Origin: Spirochaetota bacterium
GTDB lineage: Bacteria; Spirochaetota; UBA4802; JAFGJZ01
Assembly (NCBI GenBank): GCA_022704645.1
Contig: JAKJGA010000011.1
Location: 1-22,792, forward strand
Length of the DNA: 22,792 nucleotides
Reading direction: 5' to 3'
Of this stretch, positions 15,719-22,792 are shown piece by piece. The notes under the pieces were generated by a model that saw only the letters and a program-made list of their open reading frames with translations, was not told the DNA's origin and did not search any database. How positions within the stretch are numbered: position 1 is the stretch's first letter; the number at the start of each line of letters is the position of its first letter. Made by a program: the position numbers and the translations under genes.

Positions 15719-16495
15719 TCAGCATATTTTCAAAGGACTGCGCTCAACAGCACTTACTACCTTAACACCAGAAAGAGCATTATTTGTCAAGCAGTCGCGA
15801 ATATCGCGTTTCATAAGGTCGGTAATCTTTTTCTCTGTAGCAAAATGAGTACCGTCAATAATCGCAAATCCGTTCGCTTCGGCGAAATGAGCCTTATGAA
15901 AAGTGACATCACCAGTTATAACGCAATTTATTCCGTTTATTTCGCTTTTTTTTAAAATTTTTTCAGCTTCAGACCCGCCTGAACCGTTTAAAAAAGCAAC
16001 TTTCTTCAATTCCATTGATTCAATTCCGCAATAAGAAAGCATTTCTATACCTATATTTTTTTTAACACATTCAATCAAACCCGCAAGTGTCATTCCGGAA
16101 AAATCAGAAAAAGCAAATAATTCATCATCTGAAACCGTACATGCTTTCCCGAATGCTGATTCTGCAAGATCTTTGAGATATAATCTGTCTGCACAAGTAT
16201 GAAAGGAAACAATTGAAATCCGTTTTGCAGCAGCTCTTAGAAACGCACTCTGAAGTGATTCAGAATAATCAAAGGATTTTACCGTTTCAAAAAAAAGCGG
16301 ATGATGAGTTACTATTAAATTCGCAGAATCAGTTACAGCCTGTTCAAGTACAGAAGGAGAAAAATCAAGAGAAGTCATAATTCCTGAAAGTTCATCATCA
16401 CCGAAAAACAATTGTTTTCCTGAATTATCCCAGTCTTCCTGAATCTCAGGATGAAATATTTCAATAAGCTTTTCATAAAAAAAGGATATCTTCAT
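15719..16495 (-). CDS. Nif3-like dinuclear-metal protein (DUF34)
   Basis: 258 residues, the short form without the central PII-like insert. The family forms toroidal hexamers with two metals per subunit; it is often annotated as GTP cyclohydrolase I type 2, but that function is not established generally. Metal-site motifs are THHPLFF (H64, H65), HTCAD (D103) and GDVTFHKAHFAEANGFAIID followed by GTHFATE (H217, E221). EDWDNSGKQLFFG near the N-terminus is also typical. The start overlaps the queA stop by four bases (ATGA). Confidence 0.92.
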   Translation of the reverse strand: MKISFFYEKLIEIFHPEIQEDWDNSGKQLFFGDDELSGIMTSLDFSPSVLEQAVTDSANLIVTHHPLFFETVKSFDYSESLQSAFLRAAAKRISIVSFHTCADRLYLKDLAESAFGKACTVSDDELFAFSDFSGMTLAGLIECVKKNIGIEMLSYCGIESMELKKVAFLNGSGGSEAEKILKKSEINGINCVITGDVTFHKAHFAEANGFAIIDGTHFATEKKITDLMKRDIRDCLTNNALSGVKVVSAVERSPLKIC

Positions 16496-17520
16496 AAATC
16501 TCCGATAAACATCGAATCACCGTATGAAAAAAAACGGTAATCATTTTCAACGGCAATACGGTATGCATTCATAATATTTTCATATCCGGCAAACGCAGAC
16601 ACCAGCATCAAAAGAGTAGATTTCGGTGTATGAAAATTCGTAATCAGACAATCTGCCGATCTTACTTCATACGGCGGGTGTATAAATATATCAGTTACAC
16701 CTTCACCCGGTACATTTTCACCGCCCTTTAAAGTTGATTCAAGAACACGCAATGAAGTAGTTCCTACAGCAATGACTCTTCTGCCGTCTTTTCTCGCAGA
16801 GTTTATTTTTGAAGCAACAGTTTCACTTAAAAAATATTTTTCCGAATGCATCTTATGCAGTGAAAGATCGTCGTGCCTTACCGGAGAAAAAGTTCCCCAT
16901 GATACAAACAGAGTCAGATAGGCGCATTCCGCACCTTTATCATTAATTTTTTGAATGAGTTCTTTTGTAAAATGAAGTCCTGCCGTCGGAGCCGCAACAG
17001 CTCCGGCTTCTTTTGCGTATACGGTCTGATATCTTTCCATATCGGAATTTTCTGCGTCCCTGCGGATATACGGAGGAAGCGGAACCTCTCCTATTGCTCT
17101 TAAAATATCTTCATCAAACGAAACTGATGTTTCTATTTCAACATAGTCACCGCTGCGGCCGCGCACATTAATTGACACGGATGAATCTTTTTCAGAAATT
17201 AGAACTTCTCCCTGATGGAGTTTTTTTGTACGGTTTGATATTGCATACCATATTTTATCACTCAGCCTGAAAGAAAGAACGAACTCGACTCTGGCTCCGC
17301 TTTCGCGGATAAAATAAAGTCTTGCATTGATAACTTTTGCATTATTAAAAATCAAAATATCACCGCTTCTCAAGTATGAGTCTATATGAGAAAACGCATC
17401 ATGTTTCAAAACGCCTTTTTTTCGGTCCATCACAAGAAGCTTCGAGGATGAGCGGTCAGGAAGCGGCTTCTGGGCAATCAGTCTTTCAGGAAGGTCAAAA
17501 TCAAAATCACTGAGGTTCAT
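16492..17520 (-). CDS. queA: S-adenosylmethionine:tRNA ribosyltransferase-isomerase QueA
   Basis: 342 residues, full length. QueA transfers the ribose part of SAM to preQ1 in the tRNA wobble position, giving epoxyqueuosine. Conserved blocks are LIFNNAKVINARL (56-68), GEVPLPPYI (144-152), YQTVYAKEAGAVAAPTAGLH (164-183), LHKMHSEKY (221-229) and GTTSLRVLES (253-262). It starts directly after the stop of the phosphatase gene and overlaps the Nif3-like gene by four bases. Other queuosine genes (tgt, queG) are not in the window; queuosine synthesis is implied for the organism. Confidence 0.98.
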   Translation of the reverse strand: MNLSDFDFDLPERLIAQKPLPDRSSSKLLVMDRKKGVLKHDAFSHIDSYLRSGDILIFNNAKVINARLYFIRESGARVEFVLSFRLSDKIWYAISNRTKKLHQGEVLISEKDSSVSINVRGRSGDYVEIETSVSFDEDILRAIGEVPLPPYIRRDAENSDMERYQTVYAKEAGAVAAPTAGLHFTKELIQKINDKGAECAYLTLFVSWGTFSPVRHDDLSLHKMHSEKYFLSETVASKINSARKDGRRVIAVGTTSLRVLESTLKGGENVPGEGVTDIFIHPPYEVRSADCLITNFHTPKSTLLMLVSAFAGYENIMNAYRIAVENDYRFFSYGDSMFIGDL

Positions 17521-18735
17521 TTAAAACTCGCACATAAGCAGGGTTATATCATCATCAATAGGCTTATTCTCAGAATATTCGGACATATCAGCAAAAAGAT
17601 TTTCTAAAATATCATGAGATGTTTTATCCATATGATTTATAAAAGACTGTGAAAGGAGATTTTCTCCATACATTTTACGCTCAGCATTAGTCTGCTCGAT
17701 TATACCGTCAGTAAAAAAAAGCAGTTTGTCGCCGGGACTGTAATCAATTACAAATTCACCATATTCAGCATCATCAACAATGCCAAGAGCAACACCTTTC
17801 ACATCAATTTTTTCAAATGTTCCCTTGTTTTTGCGCCAGAATAGCGGATACGGATGCCCTGCTTTCGCCATGGTAATCAGCTTGTTTTTAACATCAACAA
17901 CTGCATAAAAGCATGTAGCGAAATAGCTGTTTACCATCAATGAAAGATGCCTGTTAAGTGTTTTAATCAGAAGCGCAGGTTTATCGGAAAAACTTTCCGA
18001 ATAAATTGTAAACGCGCTTTTTAAAACTCCGGTTATCATCGCAGCACTGACTCCGTGACCAGAAACATCCGCAATCAGAAATGATACGAGAGAATCATTT
18101 ATCTTTCTGACATTAATAAAATCCCCGCCGACTTCTATGCACGGTTTGTAAAGATAACTGCGTCTTATTCCTCCGGGCAAAGATTCAGAAGAATCAAGAA
18201 AATCAGTTCCGATGAAAAGACGCTGCATTCGTGCAGCATGCTGAAGATCTTTGGATATTTCATCAAGCGCGGCTGTTTTTTCGCGCAGATTTGACTGAGA
18301 AAATGTAAAATTAGTAACGATATTTCTGAATCGTTTGAAAGTTTCGTGCAGACAATTTGAATAAAACTTATTCGATATGCTGATATTTTCAGCTATCAGC
18401 GGATCAAATGCGTTCTTGGAAAGTTCATACACAACCGATTCCTCTACACATTCAACAGTTGCCGAACGGGGGAGACGGTCGATCAGGGCAAGTTCACCGA
18501 AAAAAGAACCTGCCGGGAGATTACCTAGATTCGTATTATTGTCCGACCAGATAGTGACTTCACCGTCTTTTATAACGAACATCGAATCACCGGTTTCTCC
18601 TCTGTTGATAACGCGGCTGCCTTTGGGGAATTTTCTTTCAACCAGAAGAGGTATCAATTCGGCTATTTCATCCCTGCTGAAATTTGCGAACAAAGAAATC
18701 GATTCAAGTATTTCAAAAAGCGAAGTTTTTCTCAT
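17521..18735 (-). CDS. Cyclic-nucleotide-binding domain and SpoIIE-type PP2C phosphatase
   Basis: 404 residues from the ATG at 18735, one base after the HD-GYP stop. The frame extends to a TTG at 18771, but that would overlap HD-GYP and add no domain. Residues 8-125 form a cyclic-nucleotide-binding domain (FGELALIDRLPRSATV at 79-94). A helical linker with coiled-coil character (130-170) leads to the PP2C phosphatase: EVGGDF (201-206), DVSGHG (223-228), KAGHPYPLFW (291-300), FTDGIIE (341-347) and DDDIT (384-388), all with their metal aspartates. Such enzymes usually dephosphorylate STAS proteins in partner-switching pathways. The regulatory domain implies control by cAMP, cGMP or a related ligand; which one cannot be told. 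Confidence 0.92.
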   Translation of the reverse strand: MRKTSLFEILESISLFANFSRDEIAELIPLLVERKFPKGSRVINRGETGDSMFVIKDGEVTIWSDNNTNLGNLPAGSFFGELALIDRLPRSATVECVEESVVYELSKNAFDPLIAENISISNKFYSNCLHETFKRFRNIVTNFTFSQSNLREKTAALDEISKDLQHAARMQRLFIGTDFLDSSESLPGGIRRSYLYKPCIEVGGDFINVRKINDSLVSFLIADVSGHGVSAAMITGVLKSAFTIYSESFSDKPALLIKTLNRHLSLMVNSYFATCFYAVVDVKNKLITMAKAGHPYPLFWRKNKGTFEKIDVKGVALGIVDDAEYGEFVIDYSPGDKLLFFTDGIIEQTNAERKMYGENLLSQSFINHMDKTSHDILENLFADMSEYSENKPIDDDITLLMCEF

Positions 18736-18736
18736 A

Positions 18737-19714
18737 TTAACTAAGATCAATACCCTCTGCCAGAATATCAACAGAAATTTTTACTATTTCCTTATCATAA
18801 AATATACCCGACTTTTCGTTCAATTCGCGTATAGCAACTCCGGTTCCGAGCGAAGGCCTGTACGGACGATGAAAAGAAATAGCCTCAATAACGTCAGCAA
18901 CTGATATAATTTTAGCTTCGATGATAATCTGATCGCCTTTAAGTCCTCTGGGATAACCTGATCCGTCAATACGCTCATGATGCTGATATACCATCTCGGC
19001 GAGCGGCCACTCAAATTCAATATCTTTAAGAATATTATAGCCCGCCACAGAATGAGTTTTAATCAGTTCAAATTCCATAGGTGAAAGTTTTCCCGGTTTA
19101 GAAAGAATTTCAACCGGAATGGCGATTTTTCCTATGTCATGAATTATTGAAGCAATTCTTATTCCTTCGATAACATTCTGCGGCAGTTTCATTTTTCTGG
19201 CAATAGCCTCAGCAAGAATCGCAACTCTTTTCTGATGCCCCGCGGTATATGGGTCTTTCAATTCAACGGTATGAGCTATAACGCTGATCATTGATTCCAT
19301 AGCATCATTAAGTTTTAGAATAGTTGACTGAAGATTTGTGGCAATTTTTTCTTTCTCAGTGTTATCTACTATTTCTGTAATTATAATATCAAGGTCATCA
19401 TTTTTAGAAATAACCGAGTACAGAAGGACACTTCGTATTTCTCCTGAAAAATCATAAAAATACGCCGGAAATTCAACAATTGACCCTTTCTTAGAAAGCT
19501 CTTCCAGCCATTTAGTTTTAAAATTATCGCCGGCCCAGAATTCATCATCATTCAGCTTCTTTAATGATTTAGCATCATATCCGAAACTGCGGGAAAACGA
19601 TTCATTGATATGAGTAATTTTACCCGAATCCTTCTCCATTATGAATTTCGGATTTGACGACAGATTAAAAAGACTCAAAAAGGCATCATCTTTTATTTTT
19701 TTCAACGAAACCAC
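18737..19714 (-). CDS. PAS and HD-GYP domain protein, probable c-di-GMP phosphodiesterase
   Basis: 325 residues from a GTG start (19714); no better start is visible. A PAS-type sensor region spans about 20-117 (SGKITHINESFSRSFGYDAK). A short helix leads to an HD-GYP domain (140-325) with the metal and substrate motifs intact: KDPYTAGHQKRV (153-164), HDIGK (192-196), HHERIDGSGYP (245-255) and SVADVIEA (271-278). HD-GYP enzymes hydrolyse cyclic di-GMP. No membrane segment is seen, so it should be cytoplasmic. It is the first gene of the six-gene operon ending with recJ and is immediately followed by the PP2C phosphatase, which suggests a joint signalling role. Confidence 0.93.
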   Translation of the reverse strand: MVSLKKIKDDAFLSLFNLSSNPKFIMEKDSGKITHINESFSRSFGYDAKSLKKLNDDEFWAGDNFKTKWLEELSKKGSIVEFPAYFYDFSGEIRSVLLYSVISKNDDLDIIITEIVDNTEKEKIATNLQSTILKLNDAMESMISVIAHTVELKDPYTAGHQKRVAILAEAIARKMKLPQNVIEGIRIASIIHDIGKIAIPVEILSKPGKLSPMEFELIKTHSVAGYNILKDIEFEWPLAEMVYQHHERIDGSGYPRGLKGDQIIIEAKIISVADVIEAISFHRPYRPSLGTGVAIRELNEKSGIFYDKEIVKISVDILAEGIDLS

Positions 19715-19759
19715 CGTAAGCTCATTATTCCGGCATTAATCGCGTACCCGGCAAAATTC

Positions 19760-19787
19760 ATTATAATCGAAAAAAATAATAATTCAA
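19760..19787 (-). promoter_or_regulatory. Sigma-70-type promoter of the HD-GYP to recJ operon
   Basis: TTGAAT (19787-19782), a 16-base spacer and a consensus TATAAT (19765-19760), within the 105-base gap 19715-19819, the longest non-coding stretch here. The expected start of transcription is near 19753, giving a leader of about 39 bases. The rest of the gap holds only AT-rich sequence and a 12-base palindrome upstream of the promoter; no terminator hairpin for the preceding peptidase gene is obvious. Confidence 0.6.
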
Positions 19788-19793
19788 TACAAA

Positions 19794-19805
19794 ATAAGAT
19801 CTTAT
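19794..19805. other. 12-base palindrome upstream of the HD-GYP operon promoter
   Basis: ATAAGATCTTAT is a perfect palindrome without a loop, ending seven bases upstream of the -35 box. It could be a binding site for a dimeric regulator. In such AT-rich sequence it could also be chance, and no second copy was noticed in front of other genes. Confidence 0.25.
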
Positions 19806-19819
19806 AAACGAAAAAAGAA

Positions 19820-21280
19820 TCAGTACTTCATAATGTCTTCCGGCTTAATTATAACAGGTGAAAAACCGTTAAATGAAAAATCTCCCTCTCTGACATTCAT
19901 TACCTTTTCTGAATCCCCGACAATTACATAAACGAAATTTTCAGGTTTAATGTATTTTTTAGCCGCAGCCATAACTTCATTTTTTGTGAGAGCTCTTATT
20001 TTATCAGGATAAGACGTATAATGATTATCAGGGTTTCCATTATAATCACTTCTTGCATACGTACTCACAATATCTCCGGGAGAACGGAAATATGAAGGCA
20101 ATGTTTCTATAAGCATATTTTTGGCACTCTCGAGTTCAGCATCAGTAATGCCGTCTTTTAGAAACTTATTGATTTCATAAAGACATAATGCAGCCGCTTT
20201 TGCTGATGTTTCATTTCTAGTGAAAAAATCAACATAAAATGTTCCAGGATATGTATAATTCGATTCAGCATGAGAGTAAATGCTGTAAGTAAGACCCGCA
20301 TCCGATCTTACAGCACTTCCAAGACGCGATGTAAAACCGCCACCGCCCAAAATTATCCCTGCAATACTCAGCGCATAATAATCAGGATGAGGTCTTTTGA
20401 TAAACGGCAGCCCCATGCGGATATACGATTGCGATATCTTCCTGTCGATAATTAAACATTTATTCGGAGTATTGACTGCAACAGAAGGGAAATCAATTGC
20501 TGTATTGGATTTATTTGTGTTCGATGAAAATATTTTTTCGAGTTTTCCGGTCATTTCATTTTTATCAAAATTACCAGAAATATAAATAATCATGTTTTCA
20601 TTTTTCATCACAGCGCTGTGATAATCGATTAAATCCTTTCTTGTAATTGCTGCAATAGACTTTTCATCGGCAAGACCTGCAATTATACTTCCTGAATACA
20701 TTGCCTTCTCATAAGCCGCCTCGAGAAGACTTTCGGGATCGTCAAAACGATACTTCACATATTCAGAAGCAATGGCTTTTTCCTTTGCAAAAATTTTATC
20801 ATCAAATGACGGATTAAACAGCATTTTCTCTATTATGGTGAATGCCGTATCTGAAAATTCGGATAAAAAATCCGCCGAAAAAACAAGAGAATCATTGTCG
20901 GAATTAAAACCGATATTTATGGAATAACGCGCCAGAAGTTCATCAATTTTTTCCGGCGAATATCCATTAACACCGCCCCTTCTCATAAGAACGGCAAACA
21001 GCGACGAAAGACCCTCCTTGCCTTTTACATCAAGAATCGATCCCGACTTTATGATTACTCCCATACTTATCAAAGGAAGAGTTTTATCTTCTGCAATATA
21101 CAGCTTTATTCCGTTTTTCGAAATGACTCTTGATTCTTTTCCTTCGGGAATTTTCCAGTCCAGCTTTTCATACGATAAAAGCGACGGATGCTTAACAGTT
21201 TTATTCTTTGCCCCAGCATGCTGAACACCGCACAATAATACGACTGCAGCAGCTAAAAATAATGCTGATTTCTTTCTCAT
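19820..21280 (-). CDS. M16-family peptidase homologue without the zinc site (partner subunit)
   Basis: 486 residues with a signal peptide (about 1-24, MRKKSALFLAAAVVLLCGVQ). Two M16 half-domains are recognisable, but the zinc motif HxxEH is missing. The aligned stretch GLSSLFAVLMRRGG (90-103) has serine, alanine and valine at the three ligand positions. The C-terminal half keeps GLTYSIYSHAES (residues about 336-347) with the tyrosine that helps bind substrate in paired M16 enzymes. It starts three bases after the stop of the zinc-containing homologue; GGAAGGG in that gene's last codons serves as ribosome-binding site. The two probably form an exported heterodimer. Confidence 0.9.
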   Translation of the reverse strand: MRKKSALFLAAAVVLLCGVQHAGAKNKTVKHPSLLSYEKLDWKIPEGKESRVISKNGIKLYIAEDKTLPLISMGVIIKSGSILDVKGKEGLSSLFAVLMRRGGVNGYSPEKIDELLARYSINIGFNSDNDSLVFSADFLSEFSDTAFTIIEKMLFNPSFDDKIFAKEKAIASEYVKYRFDDPESLLEAAYEKAMYSGSIIAGLADEKSIAAITRKDLIDYHSAVMKNENMIIYISGNFDKNEMTGKLEKIFSSNTNKSNTAIDFPSVAVNTPNKCLIIDRKISQSYIRMGLPFIKRPHPDYYALSIAGIILGGGGFTSRLGSAVRSDAGLTYSIYSHAESNYTYPGTFYVDFFTRNETSAKAAALCLYEINKFLKDGITDAELESAKNMLIETLPSYFRSPGDIVSTYARSDYNGNPDNHYTSYPDKIRALTKNEVMAAAKKYIKPENFVYVIVGDSEKVMNVREGDFSFNGFSPVIIKPEDIMKY

Positions 21281-21283
21281 AAA

Positions 21284-22765
21284 CTATTTCCCTTCCTGCT
21301 GAGATTTCGCATTGATAAGAATTCCGACAGTCTGCTTTTCCCTGACCATATATCTTGCTGCTACTGCCGGAAGATCTTCTTTTTTGACGGAAATTATTTT
21401 ATCCGTATAATCAAACATACCTCTCCATCCTCCCATTGCTTCGAATCTGGCTATCTGGTCAGAAATCCGTTCAAGGGACTTTAATCCGGAAAGATAAGAG
21501 AATCTTATTGAATTTTTAACTCTTTCCATTTCTTCATCAGAAGGAGGAGTTGTTTTTATTTTATCAATCTCATCATAAATTATTTTCTCAACGGTCACAG
21601 GATCAGTGCCGGCAATAAGCGATGCCGAAATAATAAAATAACCTCCGTGAATTCTGAATGAGTTGGAAACATCCGCGTCAGTACATATTTTTTCTGAATC
21701 AACAAGGCGCTTATAAATACGCCCTGTTCTTCCGCCGAGAACACCTTCAATAACATCAAGGGCAAAAACATCATTATGCGGATAGGGCGGAATATGAAAC
21801 ATAATATCAATACGCGGTTCCGATTCCGCCCTCATGATATACCGGGTCTCTCCCTCAGGTACAGGTTCTCTGGTTACAACATTCTGCTTCACCTTAACCG
21901 CTCGCGGAATATTACCGAAGTATTTTTCAATATCTTTGCGGGCCTTTTTGGAATCTATGTTTCCGGATAGAACAATCATCGCATTATCAGGAGTATAATA
22001 CTTTCTTACATGCTCTTCCATTTTCGGCCGGGTATACGACTGAATATCGCTCATATAACCGATAGTAGGAATTCTAAACGGGTGAACGGTATAAAACCTG
22101 GCTAAAAGATTCTCATAATAGGAGTTAACCGGCTGATTTTCATAACGCATACGGCGTTCTTCAGCAACAACATCGCGTTCGCTGTAAAATTCACGCAGAA
22201 CGGGATTCTGCATACGGTCGGATTCTATCCAGTAAAAAAGTTCGACCTTATTCTTAGGTAAAGTGACAAGATATGCCGTGAGATAATCACTTGTCCAGGC
22301 GTTAAGCTTTGAACCGCCGTTTTTCTGGTAAGTTTCCCATATCTCATCTTTCTTTATATATTTTCTCTGTTCAGCAAGCAGGGAATAGATTTCTTTTTTC
22401 ATTTTAACAATCCGTGCGTCATCATCAGATGCACCCGAATCTTTAAGCTTTTGAATATTTTCTGCAATAATATCCATTTTGCGGATATATGGAAGTTCCT
22501 TATTATAATCCTTTGTCCCGAGAATTTTAGTTCCCTTAAACATCATATGCTCATACATATGAGAAAGTCCGCTTGTGCCCGGACCCTCATACATTGATCC
22601 TACGAAATAGTAAAGACGGCATGAAACAACCGCGACTTCATTATTTTTAACAATAACAACCTTTAATCCGTTTGAAAGAGTAAATGATTCAACCGGAAGG
22701 CTTATCTTCTCCGCATTCAAAAAAGAAAAAAAGGTTATGAACGAGATCATAATAATTTTGCGCAT
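21284..22765 (-). CDS. M16-family zinc metallopeptidase (catalytic subunit)
   Basis: 493 residues with a short signal peptide (about 1-18, MRKIIMISFITFFSFLNA). The inverted zinc motif SHMYEHMMFKGT gives HxxEH at 69-73, and a third ligand glutamate is present in VVAEERRMR (about E202). The segment between them is longer than in short M16B enzymes and contains a lysine-rich helical stretch (about 100-140). The second, inactive half-domain runs from about 270. M16 enzymes degrade peptides in a closed clamshell; here probably in the periplasm. Its partner gene follows after three bases. Confidence 0.94.
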   Translation of the reverse strand: MRKIIMISFITFFSFLNAEKISLPVESFTLSNGLKVVIVKNNEVAVVSCRLYYFVGSMYEGPGTSGLSHMYEHMMFKGTKILGTKDYNKELPYIRKMDIIAENIQKLKDSGASDDDARIVKMKKEIYSLLAEQRKYIKKDEIWETYQKNGGSKLNAWTSDYLTAYLVTLPKNKVELFYWIESDRMQNPVLREFYSERDVVAEERRMRYENQPVNSYYENLLARFYTVHPFRIPTIGYMSDIQSYTRPKMEEHVRKYYTPDNAMIVLSGNIDSKKARKDIEKYFGNIPRAVKVKQNVVTREPVPEGETRYIMRAESEPRIDIMFHIPPYPHNDVFALDVIEGVLGGRTGRIYKRLVDSEKICTDADVSNSFRIHGGYFIISASLIAGTDPVTVEKIIYDEIDKIKTTPPSDEEMERVKNSIRFSYLSGLKSLERISDQIARFEAMGGWRGMFDYTDKIISVKKEDLPAVAARYMVREKQTVGILINAKSQQEGK

Positions 22766-22769
22766 AGAT

Positions 22770-22774
22770 CCTCC
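22770..22774 (-). promoter_or_regulatory. Ribosome-binding site of the M16 peptidase gene
   Basis: GGAGG four bases before the ATG. A TATAAA (22786-22781) lies just upstream and could be a -10 box, but the matching -35 region is outside the window and the spacing would leave almost no leader. Confidence 0.6.
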
Positions 22775-22792
22775 GCACGTTTTATATGACTT

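Noticed and set aside
18736..18771. TTG start for the PP2C phosphatase gene
   Set aside because: It adds 12 residues inside the HD-GYP gene before the first domain. The ATG at 18735 lies one base after the HD-GYP stop and fits the close spacing of the operon, although its ribosome-binding site is weak.
18377..18904. A 175-codon open frame on the plus strand opposite the phosphatase and HD-GYP genes
   Set aside because: It is antisense to two well-supported genes, has a low-complexity composition with no recognisable domain, and has no ribosome-binding site. Other plus-strand frames (for example 8990-9313 and 15602-15955) were rejected for the same reason.

Overview
This window reads as a stretch of chromosome from a low-GC, AT-rich bacterium. 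Twenty intact protein genes all lie on the minus strand. A single cut-off gene (rlmI, 1-504) on the plus strand runs toward them. A two-membrane (diderm) cell envelope is likely: there are signal peptides on two M16 peptidases and a beta-helix surface protein, an NtrY-type membrane kinase, sigma-54, and HprK/HPr without visible sugar-transport partners. A spirochaete or a neighbouring candidate phylum would fit, but this is an impression from gene content and not an identification. No tRNA, rRNA, CRISPR, insertion sequence or phage gene was seen. Coding density is very high and the longest non-coding stretch is about 105 bases (19715-19819).

Layout, in the direction of minus-strand transcription. 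(1) 22765-19820: two adjacent M16 metallopeptidase-family proteins, the first with an intact zinc site and the second without one. (2) 19714-13152: a six-gene operon behind a sigma-70-type promoter, with neighbours touching or overlapping: PAS/HD-GYP c-di-GMP phosphodiesterase, cyclic-nucleotide-domain/PP2C (SpoIIE-type) phosphatase, queA, a Nif3/DUF34 protein, an RNase H-like protein, and recJ. (3) 13079-12305: a STAS anti-sigma-factor antagonist and ispF behind their own promoter. (4) 12265-9654: a secreted GLUG-repeat protein and a small membrane protein. (5) 9604-509: an eight-gene operon behind a strong sigma-70-type promoter: rpoN, hpf, hprK, ptsH, ntrY, ntrX, a uracil-DNA-glycosylase-like gene, and priA. 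Junctions overlap by 1-11 bases or are separated by at most 11 bases. priA converges on rlmI with four bases between the stop codons.

Functionally, the rpoN operon joins sigma-54, a sigma-54-dependent two-component pair (NtrY/NtrX), the HPr kinase/HPr switch and a ribosome hibernation factor, followed by two genes for DNA repair and replication restart. The second large operon similarly places signalling genes (HD-GYP, PP2C) ahead of RNA modification and DNA repair genes. The STAS protein is a natural candidate substrate of the PP2C phosphatase, but no anti-sigma kinase is present in the window.

The most unusual items are: a hibernation factor with what looks like two tandem copies of its C-terminal dimerisation domain; a 13-bp terminator hairpin for rlmI lying inside the 3' end of priA; a uracil-DNA-glycosylase-like protein that keeps the iron-sulfur cysteines but has lost its first catalytic motif; an RNase H-like protein beside recJ that lacks one acidic position; and a RecJ with about 100 extra residues between its conserved motifs. 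Nothing in the window looks like a defence island or mobile element.
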